Below, one piece after another: positions 32,288 through 39,802 of a stretch of DNA of 39,802 bases. The notes under the pieces were generated by a model. It did no database searches and was not told the origin of the DNA. It saw only the letters and a program-made list of their open reading frames with translations. Every line of letters begins with the position of its first letter. Positions within the stretch are counted from its first letter, which is position 1. The translations under genes were made by a program, and so were the position numbers. Source of the stretch: Candidatus Oscillibacter excrementigallinarum (GTDB lineage: Bacteria; Bacillota; Clostridia; Oscillospirales; Oscillospiraceae); NCBI GenBank assembly GCA_019118245.1, contig DWZJ01000088.1:1-39802 (forward strand), read 5' to 3'.

Positions 32288-32653
32288 AGATTTCTCCCCT
32301 TCCCAGTGACAAAAAAGTTACAGACTGGTGTCAATCCTGTCAAAGCTCTGTCAATTTTTCCCATTCCGGGATGTTTGTTTTTGATTCTACCACATTTTCC
32401 GCTCAGCGTCCAGACGCCCCGGCAGATGACCGGAACGGGGCGGGACTTCCCCGGGATACCGGAACTCTGCCGTCAAAAAACCGCCGGTTCGTGGAAAATT
32501 GCGGTTGTAACCTGGAAAATCTCTGGTATAATGGTATCGTATTGGGTCCTGCCCTCCCGAGGGCCCGGGCCCGCTTCCGCCAGGCCGCTGCCTGGAACGC
32601 ATACGATACAAGGGACGTCCCCGGGACGCCCCAAAAAAGAGGAGACGGTAAAC
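32288..32653. promoter_or_regulatory. divergent promoter region of tmcAL and ackA
   Basis: For ackA (+): TTGTAA (32505-32510), 16-bp spacer, extended -10 TGGTATAAT (TATAAT 32527-32532), leaving a leader of about 115 bases. For tmcAL (-): three direct copies of TTGACA on the minus strand (+ positions 32329-32334, 32338-32343, 32349-32354) at helical-turn spacing; the middle copy has TAACTT 17 bp downstream. No gene lies in this stretch. Confidence 0.65.
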
Positions 32654-33862
32654 ATGAACATTCTGGTTATCAACGCTGGCAGCTCTTCCCTGAAGTATCA
32701 GCTGCTGAACCCCGAGACCGGCGCCCTGCTGGCCAAGGGCCTGTGCGAGCGCATCGGCATCGACGGCAAGTTCACCTACAAGCCCCAGGTGGAGGGCAAG
32801 CAGGTGCTGGACGCCGTCGACGTGGCCATGCCCACCCACTCCGAGGCCATCCAGGCCGTGCTGGACGCCCTGGTGGACAAGGACAACGGCGTCATCGGCT
32901 CCATGAAGGAGATCGACGCGGTGGGCCACCGTGTGGTGCATGGCGGCGAGGCCTTTGCCGGCTCCGTCCTCATCACCGACGAGGTCATGAAGGCCCTGGA
33001 GGACTGCATCCCCCTGGCCCCCCTCCACAACCCCGCCAACATCACCGGCATCAACGCCTGCACCGCCGTCATGGGCAAGGACGTGCCCCAGGTGGCCGTG
33101 TTCGACACCGCCTTCCATCAGACCATGCCCGCCAAGGCCTTCATGTACGCCCTGCCCTACGAGTACTATGAGAAGGACAAGGTCCGCCGCTACGGCTTCC
33201 ACGGCACCTCTCACAAGTACGTCTCCGGCCGGGCCGCCATCATGCTGGGCAAGAAGCCCGAGGAGCTGAAGCTGATCTCCTGCCACCTGGGCAACGGCTC
33301 CTCCGTCACCGCCATCGACGGCGGTAAGAGCGTGGACACCTCCATGGGCTTCACCCCCCTGGCCGGTCTGCCCATGGGCACCCGCTCCGGCGACCTGGAT
33401 GCCGGCATCCTGCAGTACCTGATGAACAAGTATGACATGAACATCGATGAGATGCTGAACATCCTGAACAAGAAGTCCGGCGTCCAGGGCGTGTCCGGCG
33501 TGTCCTCCGACTTCCGGGATCTGGAGAACGCCCACAAGGAGGGCAACGAGCGCGCCGGCCTGGCCGTGGATATGTTCAACTACGGCGTGAAGAAGCTCAT
33601 CGGCGCCTATGCGGCCGCCATGGGCGGCGTGGACGCCATCATCTTCACCGCCGGCGTGGGCGAGAACTCCGCCTCCCAGCGGCTGGCCATCGCCTCCGGC
33701 CTGGAGTTCATGGGCGTGAAGATGGACGCCGAGGCCAACAATGTCCGCGGCAAGGAGGCCGTTATCTCCGCCGCTGACTCCAAGGTGAAGGTCCTGCTGA
33801 TCCCCACCAACGAGGAGCTGATGATCGCCACCGACACCGCCGCCATCGTGTCCGGCAAGTAA
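32654..33862 (+). CDS. ackA: acetate kinase
   Basis: AckA, 402 residues, converts acetyl phosphate and ADP to acetate and ATP, the energy-yielding end of acetate fermentation. Motifs of the ASKHA fold are all present: [18 protein letters not shown] (Asn7), [47 protein letters not shown] and [11 protein letters not shown]. Start ATG 32654 follows GGAGACG. Codon use is extremely biased to C/G-ending codons, as in highly expressed genes. Unlike in many bacteria no phosphotransacetylase gene (pta) is adjacent, so acetyl phosphate must come from elsewhere in the genome. It is a single-gene unit with its own promoter and a strong terminator. Confidence 0.98.
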   Translation: MNILVINAGSSSLKYQLLNPETGALLAKGLCERIGIDGKFTYKPQVEGKQVLDAVDVAMPTHSEAIQAVLDALVDKDNGVIGSMKEIDAVGHRVVHGGEAFAGSVLITDEVMKALEDCIPLAPLHNPANITGINACTAVMGKDVPQVAVFDTAFHQTMPAKAFMYALPYEYYEKDKVRRYGFHGTSHKYVSGRAAIMLGKKPEELKLISCHLGNGSSVTAIDGGKSVDTSMGFTPLAGLPMGTRSGDLDAGILQYLMNKYDMNIDEMLNILNKKSGVQGVSGVSSDFRDLENAHKEGNERAGLAVDMFNYGVKKLIGAYAAAMGGVDAIIFTAGVGENSASQRLAIASGLEFMGVKMDAEANNVRGKEAVISAADSKVKVLLIPTNEELMIATDTAAIVSGK

Positions 33863-33884
33863 CGATCGCACCCATTGAATCGAA

Positions 33885-33918
33885 CGGGCGCGCTGCGTTT
33901 GCAGCGCGCCCGTTTTTT
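33885..33918 (+). terminator. terminator of ackA
   Basis: CGGGCGCGCTGC, loop GTTT, GCAGCGCGCCCG (12 bp) followed by six T. Confidence 0.96.
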
Positions 33919-33958
33919 ATGTCGTCAGAGAAAGACCTCCCTCCGCCGGGCGGCGGGG

Positions 33959-34636
33959 TCATGCCTTCACGCCCCGGATGAAGCCGTCCATCAGGCCGGT
34001 CAGGTGGTCCTCCAGCACGGAGGTGGCCGTTTTCACGTCCCGGGCGCAGATGGCCTCCAGGAGCTGCTGGTGGCCGGACTGGAGCTGCCGCAGGCTCTCC
34101 GCGTCCGTCAGGGCGGAGAACCGGAACCAGTTGCGCATATTGCACTGCTCCCACAGCTTCCGCAGCACCTGATTTCCCGTGGCGTCGATGATGGCCCGGT
34201 GGAAGAGGGTGTCGCAGTCCGTGAACTGCCGCAGGTCCCCCCGGTTGGCGCAGTCGTCCATCTGGTGCAGGACGGCGCGCAGCTGCTCCACCAGATCCGC
34301 CAGCTGCTGCTCGTCCAGCTGGGTGATGGCGTCCCGGATGCTCTTGGACTCCAGGCAGATGCGCACGCTGTAGTTGTCCCGGACGTCCTTCTCCGTCAGC
34401 GTCCGGACCCGGGAGCCCTTGAAGGGCACCGTCTCCACCAGGCCCATGGCCTCCAGGTCCCGGATGGCCTCCCGCACGGGGCCCTGGGACACCCCCAGCT
34501 CCTTGGCCCAATAGGTCTCGATGATCCGGTCCCCCGGATTCAGCTCTCCGGAAAAAATCGCCTCCCGGATGGCGTTCCGGATCTCCTCCCGAAACACCTG
34601 CCGGTGGGAGACGGAATCTGCTCCCGCTCTCGGCAC
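33959..34636 (-). CDS. GntR/FadR-type (FCD) transcriptional regulator
   Basis: A 225-residue regulator: N-terminal winged helix (about 12-80; EIRNAIREAIFSGELNPGDR, ELGVSQGPVREAIRDLEAMG, VPFKGSRVR) and a C-terminal FCD ligand domain (about 85-220) with the metal-binding pattern around CDTLFHRAIIDATGN and a later GHQQLLEAI. FCD regulators sense small organic acids such as pyruvate or lactate. I prefer GTG 34636, because GGAGGG lies seven bases before it and the length fits the family; in-frame ATG 34651 and ATG 34690 lack ribosome sites. It is divergent from the 2-oxoacid dehydrogenase operon and is the best candidate for its repressor. Confidence 0.9.
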   Translation of the reverse strand: MPRAGADSVSHRQVFREEIRNAIREAIFSGELNPGDRIIETYWAKELGVSQGPVREAIRDLEAMGLVETVPFKGSRVRTLTEKDVRDNYSVRICLESKSIRDAITQLDEQQLADLVEQLRAVLHQMDDCANRGDLRQFTDCDTLFHRAIIDATGNQVLRKLWEQCNMRNWFRFSALTDAESLRQLQSGHQQLLEAICARDVKTATSVLEDHLTGLMDGFIRGVKA

Positions 34637-34703
34637 GTCCAATCCCTCCATCTGCCGGAAGATCCGCCAATCCTTGGCGGATCTCCGCATTATTTGATTT
34701 TCT

Positions 34704-34732
34704 ATTATATGGAATCGGCCCTGGAAAGTCAA
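34704..34732 (-). promoter_or_regulatory. promoter of the gntR-type gene
   Basis: Minus strand TTGACT (34727-34732), 17-bp spacer, TATAAT (34704-34709). The leader then contains an inverted repeat GATCCGCC/GGCGGATC (about 34661-34684). Confidence 0.85.
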
Positions 34733-34804
34733 TTCCTCCGCGGAAATTCGCATTGTGCACAAACAGCGGCCGAAGGTTTGTTGAAATCGATAGATTATAA
34801 ATAC

Positions 34805-34833
34805 TTGATTATCGATAATTTGAGTGTTAAACT
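34805..34833 (+). promoter_or_regulatory. promoter and palindrome before the dehydrogenase operon
   Basis: TTGATT (34805-34810), 17-bp spacer, TAAACT (34828-34833). The perfect 12-bp palindrome ATTATCGATAAT (34808-34819) overlaps the -35 box and spacer, and a related AATCGATAGATT lies just upstream; this is a likely site for the divergent FCD regulator. Confidence 0.65.
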
Positions 34834-34903
34834 GTAAACAAACGAGGGCCGCGCTTCCGGCGTACCCACGGCCCCTGATTCTGTTTTGGAGGTGCATCCT
34901 TTC

Positions 34904-35869
34904 ATGATCGATCGTGAAACCGGACTTTGGATCTATAACAAGATGAACGAGATCCGGGACTTTGAGGAGACGGCGTGGACGCTGTTCACGGAGAACAAGC
35001 TGCGGGGCTCCGTCCACCTGTACACCGGCGAGGAGGCCGTGGCCGCCTCCGTCTGCGCCCAACTGACGGACGAGGACTATATCGCCTCCACCCACCGGGG
35101 CCACGGCCACTGCATCGCCAAGGGCGCGGAGCTGGACCGGGCGCTGGCGGAGCTGATGGGCAAGGCCACCGGCTACTGCAAGGGCCGCAGCGGCTCCATG
35201 CACATCGCGGACTTCTCCAAGGGCAACCTGGGCGCCAATGCCATCGTGGGCGGCGGCATCCCCATCGCCACCGGCGGCGGCCTGGCCATCAAGATGCAGA
35301 ACAAGCCCAACGTCTCCGTGGCCTTCTTCGGCGACGGCGCCTCCAACCAGGGGACGTTCCACGAGTCCATCAACCTGGCGGCGGTTTGGAAGCTGCCGGT
35401 GATCTACGTGTGCGAGAACAACCAATTCGGCATGACCGTGCCCACCTGGCAGTCCACCTCCGTGGAGAACATCGCCGACCGGGCCGCCGGCTACGGCATC
35501 CCCGGCGAGGTGGTGGACGGCAACGACGTGTGCGCCGTGTACGAGGCCTTTGCCCGGGCCAAGGAGCGGGCTTTGAAGGGCGAGGGCCCCACCCTGCTGG
35601 AATGCAAGACCTACCGCTGGCGGGGCCACTGGACCGGCGACCCGGAGCCCTACCGCACCCGGGAGGAGGTCGAGGAGTGGAAGGAGAAGCGGGACCCCAT
35701 CAAGCTGTTCCGCACCTACCTCACCCGGCACAAGCTGGCCACCCGGCAGGAGCTGGACGACATCGAGGCAGCCGCCGCCAAGAAGATGGAGGCCGCCGTG
35801 GACTTCGCCATGAACAGCCCGGAGCCCGATCCGGCCCATGTTCTGGACGACGTGTTCTATGAAGGTTAA
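34904..35869 (+). CDS. acoA: 2-oxoacid (acetoin/pyruvate) dehydrogenase E1 alpha subunit
   Basis: The 321-residue alpha subunit of a thiamine-diphosphate E1 component. The cofactor motif GDG...NN runs from Gly143 (FFGDGASNQGTFHESINLAA) to Asn172-Asn173 (VCENNQFGMTVP); STHRGHGHCIAKG and GRSGSMHIADFSKGNLGANA are typical of the acetoin dehydrogenase/PDH alpha chains. The conserved phosphorylation-loop-like YRWRGHWTGDPEPYR lies near the end. ATG 34904 follows GGAGGTG; an in-frame TTG 18 bases earlier would overlap that motif. It is the first of four genes E1alpha-E1beta-E2-E3. Sequence flavour is nearer to acetoin dehydrogenase (AcoA) than to pyruvate dehydrogenase, but the substrate is not proved by sequence. 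Confidence 0.9.
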   Translation: MIDRETGLWIYNKMNEIRDFEETAWTLFTENKLRGSVHLYTGEEAVAASVCAQLTDEDYIASTHRGHGHCIAKGAELDRALAELMGKATGYCKGRSGSMHIADFSKGNLGANAIVGGGIPIATGGGLAIKMQNKPNVSVAFFGDGASNQGTFHESINLAAVWKLPVIYVCENNQFGMTVPTWQSTSVENIADRAAGYGIPGEVVDGNDVCAVYEAFARAKERALKGEGPTLLECKTYRWRGHWTGDPEPYRTREEVEEWKEKRDPIKLFRTYLTRHKLATRQELDDIEAAAAKKMEAAVDFAMNSPEPDPAHVLDDVFYEG

Positions 35870-35883
35870 GGGGGTACGAGACA

Positions 35884-36864
35884 ATGGCTAGACTTTCTTA
35901 TTCGCAGGCGATCCGGGAGACCATCGCCCAGGAGATGCGGCGGGACGAGCGGGTCTTCGTCATGGGCGAGGACGTGGAGAAGCTGGGCGGCGTGTACGGC
36001 TGCACCCGGGACCTCTACAAGGAATTCGGCACGGACCGGGTCCGCAACACCCCCATCTCCGAGTCCGCCATCATCGGCGCCGCCCTGGGCGCCGCCTCCG
36101 GCGGGATGCGGCCCATCGCGGAGCTGATGTACTGGGACTTCGCCTTCGTGGCGGCGGACCAGATCTTCAACCAGGTGGCCAAGACCCGCTATGTCTTCGG
36201 CGGCCACGCCAAGATCCCCCTGGTGATCCGGGGCCAGCAGGGCACGGGCCGCGGCAACGCCGCCACCCACTCCCAGTCCCTGGAGAGTCTGTTCATGCAC
36301 ATCCCGGGGCTGAAAGTCGTCTGCCCCTCCACCCCCGCCGACGCCGCGGGCCTGCTGCGCACCGCCATCCGGGACGACAACCCCGTCTGCTTCTTCGAGC
36401 ACAAGGTGCTCTACGCAACCAAGGGCGAGGTGCCCGACGACCCGGACTTCTGCATCCCCTTCGGCAAGGCGGACATCAAGCGGGAGGGCACGGACGTGAC
36501 CATCGTGGCCAACCTGCTGTATGTGAAGCGGGCCCTGGAGGCCGCCGACGAGCTGGCCAAGGAGGGCATCTCCGCCGAGGTCATCGACCCCCGGACCCTG
36601 GTGCCCTTTGACTACGACACCGTGGCGGAGAGCGTGAAAAAGACCGGCCGCCTGGTAGTGGTCCACGAGGCCCATCAGAACAACGGCTGGGGCGCCCAGG
36701 TGGTGTCCCAGGTGGGCCAGATGGTGTTCCCCTATCTGGACGCCGCGCCGGTCCACATTGGCGCCAAGGCCTGCCCCCTGCCCTTCAACCTGGGGCTGGA
36801 GCAGGCGGTGCTGCCCAGCGTGAAGGACATCGTGGATGCCTGCAAGGCGTCCCTGTACCGCTGA
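35884..36864 (+). CDS. acoB: 2-oxoacid (acetoin/pyruvate) dehydrogenase E1 beta subunit
   Basis: The 326-residue beta subunit that completes the E1 heterotetramer and supplies the Glu that activates thiamine diphosphate: VFVMGEDVEKLGGVYGCTRD and TPISESAIIGAALGAASGGM near the N-terminus (pyrimidine-domain), and the transketolase C-terminal domain with VEVIDPRTLVPFD-type sequence (AEVIDPRTLVPFDYDTVAES) and VVVHEAHQNNGWGAQVVSQV. It follows the alpha gene by 14 bp with GGGGGT before ATG and is followed by the E2 gene after 16 bp, so subunits are made together. Confidence 0.92.
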   Translation: MARLSYSQAIRETIAQEMRRDERVFVMGEDVEKLGGVYGCTRDLYKEFGTDRVRNTPISESAIIGAALGAASGGMRPIAELMYWDFAFVAADQIFNQVAKTRYVFGGHAKIPLVIRGQQGTGRGNAATHSQSLESLFMHIPGLKVVCPSTPADAAGLLRTAIRDDNPVCFFEHKVLYATKGEVPDDPDFCIPFGKADIKREGTDVTIVANLLYVKRALEAADELAKEGISAEVIDPRTLVPFDYDTVAESVKKTGRLVVVHEAHQNNGWGAQVVSQVGQMVFPYLDAAPVHIGAKACPLPFNLGLEQAVLPSVKDIVDACKASLYR

Positions 36865-36880
36865 GAAAGGAGCAGACGAC

Positions 36881-38242
36881 ATGGCTTCTGTCATCATCAT
36901 GCCCAAGCAGGGTCTCCTGATGGAGGAGGGCACCATCACCAAGTGGCTGGTGAAGGAGGGCGAGCAGACCACCGAGGGCACCCCCCTCTTTGAGATGGAG
37001 ACCGACAAGCTGACCATCACCATGGACTCCACCGCCACCGGCACGGTGCTGAAGATCCTGCATCCCGAGGGGGACACGGTCCCCATCACCCAGCCCATCG
37101 CCATCGTGGGCCAGCCCGGCGAGGACATCTCCAGCCTTCTGGGCAGTGCCCCGGCGGCCGCGCCCCAGGCGGCGGAGGAAACTCCGGCCCCCGCTACGGC
37201 CGCGCCTGCCGCCGCCCCGGCGCCTGCCGTGGAGCGGGCCCCCGGCGAGCGGGTCTTCTCCTCTCCCCGGGCCCGGCTGCGGGCGGAGGAGAACGGCGTG
37301 GACATCGCCGCCGTCTCCGGCTCCGGGCCGGACGGCCTGGTGGTGGAGCGGGACGTGCAGAACTACATCGCCAACCAGCCCGCCGTGACGCCGCTGGCCG
37401 CCAACCAGGCCCGGGTCCAGGGCATCGACCTCTCCGGCGTCACCGGCACCGGGCCCAACGGCAAGATCACCACGGAGGACCTGCCCAGCTCCGGCGCCGC
37501 GGCAGAGGCCGCGCCCGCTCCCGCGGCGGAGGCCGTCCCCGGCCAGCTGACCCGGGGCACCCGCACGGAGAAGATGACCGGTATGCGGAAGGCCGTCATG
37601 AAGAATATGCTGGCCAGCAAGTCCACCAACGCCCAGACCAACCACCGGATGGTGGTGGACATGACCGCCGCCGTAGCCCTGCGGAACCAGTACAAGGCCC
37701 TGGGCATCAAGGTCTCCTACAACGACATCATCGTCCGGGCCTGCGCCAAGGCGCTGCAGGACTTCCCCATCGTCAACGCCAGCGTGGACGGCAACAACAT
37801 CGTCTACCATGATTATGTCAACATCGGCACCGCCGTCTCCGTCCCCGGCGGGCTGATCGTGCCCGTGATCCGGGACGCCGACATCATCGGCCTCACCGGC
37901 ATCGCGGAGAAGTCCGCGGAGCTCATCGAAAAGGCCAGGGAAGGCAGGCTGACGGACCAGGACTACCACGGCGGCACCTTCACCGTGTCCTCCCTGGGGA
38001 TGTTCGACCTGGACGATTTCGTGGCCATCATCAACCCGCCGGAGTCCGCCATCCTGGCCGTGGGCAAGATCGCCAAGACCCCTGTGGTGGTCACCGACGA
38101 CGAGGGCGAGGACCAGGTGGTCATCAAGTCCATGTGCGCCCTGTGCCTGAGCTATGACCACCGGATCATCGACGGGGCCGAGGCCGCCAAGTTCCTGCAG
38201 AAGCTGAAGAGCTACCTGCAGAATCCCATCCTGCTGATCTGA
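36881..38242 (+). CDS. acoC: dihydrolipoamide acyltransferase (E2) with two E3-binding domains
   Basis: The 453-residue core of the complex. Lipoyl domain 1-85 with Lys43 (EMETDKLTI) as lipoylation site; Ala/Pro linker; a first peripheral-subunit-binding domain at 126-163 (FSSPRARLRAEENGVDIAAV, GSGPDGLVVERDV); a second at 168-203 (VTPLAANQARVQGIDLSGVT, GTGPNGKITTEDL); a second Ala/Pro linker; and the catalytic domain 225-453 with DHRIIDG (His427, Asp431). It passes the acyl group from lipoyl to CoA, giving acetyl-CoA. Most bacterial E2 proteins have one peripheral domain, so the tandem is unusual. ATG 36881 has AAAGGAG; the open frame starts earlier but overlaps E1 beta. Confidence 0.93.
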   Translation: MASVIIMPKQGLLMEEGTITKWLVKEGEQTTEGTPLFEMETDKLTITMDSTATGTVLKILHPEGDTVPITQPIAIVGQPGEDISSLLGSAPAAAPQAAEETPAPATAAPAAAPAPAVERAPGERVFSSPRARLRAEENGVDIAAVSGSGPDGLVVERDVQNYIANQPAVTPLAANQARVQGIDLSGVTGTGPNGKITTEDLPSSGAAAEAAPAPAAEAVPGQLTRGTRTEKMTGMRKAVMKNMLASKSTNAQTNHRMVVDMTAAVALRNQYKALGIKVSYNDIIVRACAKALQDFPIVNASVDGNNIVYHDYVNIGTAVSVPGGLIVPVIRDADIIGLTGIAEKSAELIEKAREGRLTDQDYHGGTFTVSSLGMFDLDDFVAIINPPESAILAVGKIAKTPVVVTDDEGEDQVVIKSMCALCLSYDHRIIDGAEAAKFLQKLKSYLQNPILLI

Positions 38243-38252
38243 GGAGGCGCCT

Positions 38253-39647
38253 ATGCAGAAATTTGATGCCATCGTCGTGGGCGGCGGCCCCGGCGGCTAC
38301 GAGTGCGCCATCCGCCTGAGCCAGAACGGCCTGAACACCGCCCTGGTGGAGGAGGCGGAGCTGGGCGGCACCTGCCTGAACCGGGGCTGCATCCCCACCA
38401 AGACGCTGCTCCACTCCTCCGATGTGTACTATGAGGCGAAAAACGGCGCGCCCTTCGGCGTGAGCGCCGACAACGTCGCCTTCGACTACGCCAAAATCAT
38501 CGAGCGGAAGAACGCCGTCTCCAAGCAGCTGAGCAATGGCGTGGCCTTCCTGGAAAAGAGCCACGGCGTCACGGTGTTCGCCGACCACGCCACCCTGACG
38601 GACCGGCGGACGGTCCATCTGGCCGGCGGCGAGGACCTGACCTGCGACCACCTGATCGTGGCCACCGGCTCCTCTCCCGCCTGCATCCCCATCCCCGGCG
38701 TGGACCTGCCGGGAGTTGTGGACTCCACCGGCCTGCTGAATCAGACCCGCTGCCCCAAGCACATCATCATCGTGGGCGGCGGCGTCATCGGCGTGGAATT
38801 CGCCACCTTCTTCTGCCGGCTGGGCGTGCCCGTCACCATCGTGGAGATGCTGGACCGGCTGCTGGGCCCCCTGGACAAGGACGTCACCAGCTTCGTGGAG
38901 GCGGAGCTGAAGTCCTGCGGCGTGGAACTGGTGCTGGGCGTGAAGGTGGAGTCCATCGAGGAGGGTCTGAAGGTCCACTACGCCTCCGTCAAGGACGGTG
39001 CCAAGGGCACCGTGGAGGGCGACGTGGTGCTGATGGCCGGCGGCCGGGCCCCCAATACCCAGGGCATCGGCCTGGACACCATCGGCGTGCGAATGGACCG
39101 GAAGGGCTTTGTGGAGGTGGACGGCCTCTGCCGCACCAACGTGCCCGGCGTGTACGCCATCGGCGACATCAACGGCAAGATGCAGCTGGCCCACGTGGCC
39201 TCCGCCCAGGGTCTGCTGGTGGCGGATCACATCGCCGGAAAGCCCTGCAGGCAGCTGAACTACAACCGCATTCCCTCCTGCGTCTACTGCAATCCGGAGA
39301 CGGCCATGGTGGGCCTCACGGAGGAGCAGGCCCAGGCCACCGGCCGGGATGTGGGCGTGGGGACGTTCAGCCTCTCCGGCAACGGCAAGGCCCTGACCAT
39401 GGGCGAGAACAAGGGCTTCGCCAAATTCGTCTACGACAAGGCCACGGACGAGATCCTGGGCTTCCATGTCATCGGCCCCCGGGCCACGGACCTGGCGGCG
39501 GAGGTGGCCGCGGTCATGGAGTGCGAGGGCACGGTGGCGGAGATCGGCCGCACCGTCCACCCCCACCCGACGGTCAGCGAGGCGGTGATGGAGGCGGCCC
39601 ACGTGTGCCACGGCACCTGCGTCAACGCCCCCAAGCCCCGGAAATAA
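38253..39647 (+). CDS. lpdA: dihydrolipoamide dehydrogenase (E3)
   Basis: A 464-residue FAD flavoprotein that re-oxidises dihydrolipoamide with NAD. FAD motif VVGGGPGGYECAIRLSQNG at the N-terminus, the redox pair Cys41 and Cys46 (GGTCLNRGCIPTK), the NAD loop IIIVGGGVIGVEFATFF, the second FAD contact VYAIGDINGKMQLAHVASAQ and the C-terminal base HPHPTVSEAVMEAAH are present. It has no N-terminal lipoyl domain, in contrast to some acetoin or PDH E3 proteins of Clostridia. GAGGAGG precedes ATG 38253, 10 bp after the E2 stop. Last gene of the recognised complex. Confidence 0.96.
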   Translation: MQKFDAIVVGGGPGGYECAIRLSQNGLNTALVEEAELGGTCLNRGCIPTKTLLHSSDVYYEAKNGAPFGVSADNVAFDYAKIIERKNAVSKQLSNGVAFLEKSHGVTVFADHATLTDRRTVHLAGGEDLTCDHLIVATGSSPACIPIPGVDLPGVVDSTGLLNQTRCPKHIIIVGGGVIGVEFATFFCRLGVPVTIVEMLDRLLGPLDKDVTSFVEAELKSCGVELVLGVKVESIEEGLKVHYASVKDGAKGTVEGDVVLMAGGRAPNTQGIGLDTIGVRMDRKGFVEVDGLCRTNVPGVYAIGDINGKMQLAHVASAQGLLVADHIAGKPCRQLNYNRIPSCVYCNPETAMVGLTEEQAQATGRDVGVGTFSLSGNGKALTMGENKGFAKFVYDKATDEILGFHVIGPRATDLAAEVAAVMECEGTVAEIGRTVHPHPTVSEAVMEAAHVCHGTCVNAPKPRK

Positions 39648-39656
39648 ACGCATATC

Positions 39657-39680
39657 GTGCCCCGGTGGCTGCCGGGGCAC
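39657..39680 (+). terminator. hairpin after lpdA
   Basis: GTGCCCCGG, loop TGGCTG, CCGGGGCAC: a perfect 9-bp stem ten bases after the lpdA stop, without a T-run close behind. It may reduce read-through into the next gene rather than end transcription. Confidence 0.5.
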
Positions 39681-39718
39681 GGCGCATATTCTACAATTTT
39701 GAAAAGGAGAGAAGAATC

Positions 39719-39802
39719 ATGGATGCTTTTTCCGCTTCCCTGATGGCTGACAAGCGGGAGATCATTTTCGCTCCCACCGTGTACAAGTTCCAGACCTTCG
39801 CC
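39719..39802 (+). CDS. start of an unidentified gene (cut by window end)
   Basis: The first 28 codons of a gene that runs out of the window: ATG 39719 with AAAGGAGAG at normal distance; the protein starts MDAFSASLMADKREIIFAPT. Codon use is that of the neighbours. The start is hydrophilic and shows no signal peptide. Too little is visible to assign a family. It follows lpdA by 71 bp and may belong to the same operon. Confidence 0.6.
   Translation, partial: MDAFSASLMADKREIIFAPTVYKFQTFA

Noticed and set aside
31391..32653. 421-codon extension before acetate kinase
   Set aside because: It covers tmcAL in antisense and the promoter region; acetate kinase has its normal start at 32654.
1..39802. 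CRISPR arrays, insertion sequences, rRNA genes
   Set aside because: No regularly spaced repeats, no transposase gene with inverted ends and no rRNA sequence were seen.

Overview
The window looks like chromosomal DNA of an anaerobic gut Firmicute, most likely of the Oscillospiraceae/Flavonifractor-Lawsonibacter kind. This placement is an inference from high GC with strongly C/G-ending codons, an AdhE plus [FeFe]-hydrogenase fermentative gene set, acetate kinase next to tmcAL, a SAM-I riboswitch on metK and PadR/DUF1700 (HAAS) regulatory cassettes. No 16S rRNA or species marker is present.

Left part (1-10475, all on +): a hot-dog thioesterase, an acetyl-CoA C-acetyltransferase and a full bifunctional aldehyde/alcohol dehydrogenase (AdhE) form a run for C2/C4 acyl-CoA reduction. 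After a 400-bp gap come a degenerate copy of the AdhE alcohol-dehydrogenase half without its metal ligands, a small radical SAM protein, a fusion of a NuoF-type [4Fe-4S] domain with a GltD-like FAD/NADPH oxidoreductase, and a multi-cluster [FeFe] hydrogenase. The last two overlap and very probably form one H2/NAD(P)H complex.

Mobile part (about 10480-13158): a DeoR-like HTH gene typical of integrative elements, a gene-poor stretch with possible structured RNA, a small excisionase-like gene and a tyrosine integrase. These abut the 3' end of tRNA-Pro(CGG), the probable attachment site. No second att copy was found in the window.

Middle part (13236-26717): an envelope-polysaccharide operon on the minus strand (family-2 glycosyltransferase, O-antigen-ligase-like protein, small unknown gene), a GNAT acetyltransferase, metK under a SAM-I riboswitch, a rhomboid-like membrane protein without an evident catalytic serine, and a three-gene operon that is the most unusual item here. 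Its first gene encodes a 1604-residue protein joining an HD phosphohydrolase-like domain, a helical repeat scaffold, a NadD-like nucleotidyltransferase, a GNAT-like domain and a phosphoribosyltransferase-like domain. The second encodes a divergent lactate/malate-dehydrogenase-fold protein, the third a flavodoxin-fold reductase. Together they look like a nucleotide- or cofactor-handling system of unknown function.

Right part (26717-39802): a PadR-controlled minus-strand operon with a twice-repeated module (DUF1700/HAAS membrane protein plus small membrane-anchored protein) behind a consensus promoter inside a 47-bp dyad; tmcAL with a DUF3298-like lipoprotein; ackA; a GntR/FCD regulator divergent from a complete 2-oxoacid (acetoin/pyruvate type) dehydrogenase operon E1alpha-E1beta-E2-E3. 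The E2 carries two apparent E3-binding domains. The window ends inside the start of an unidentified gene.
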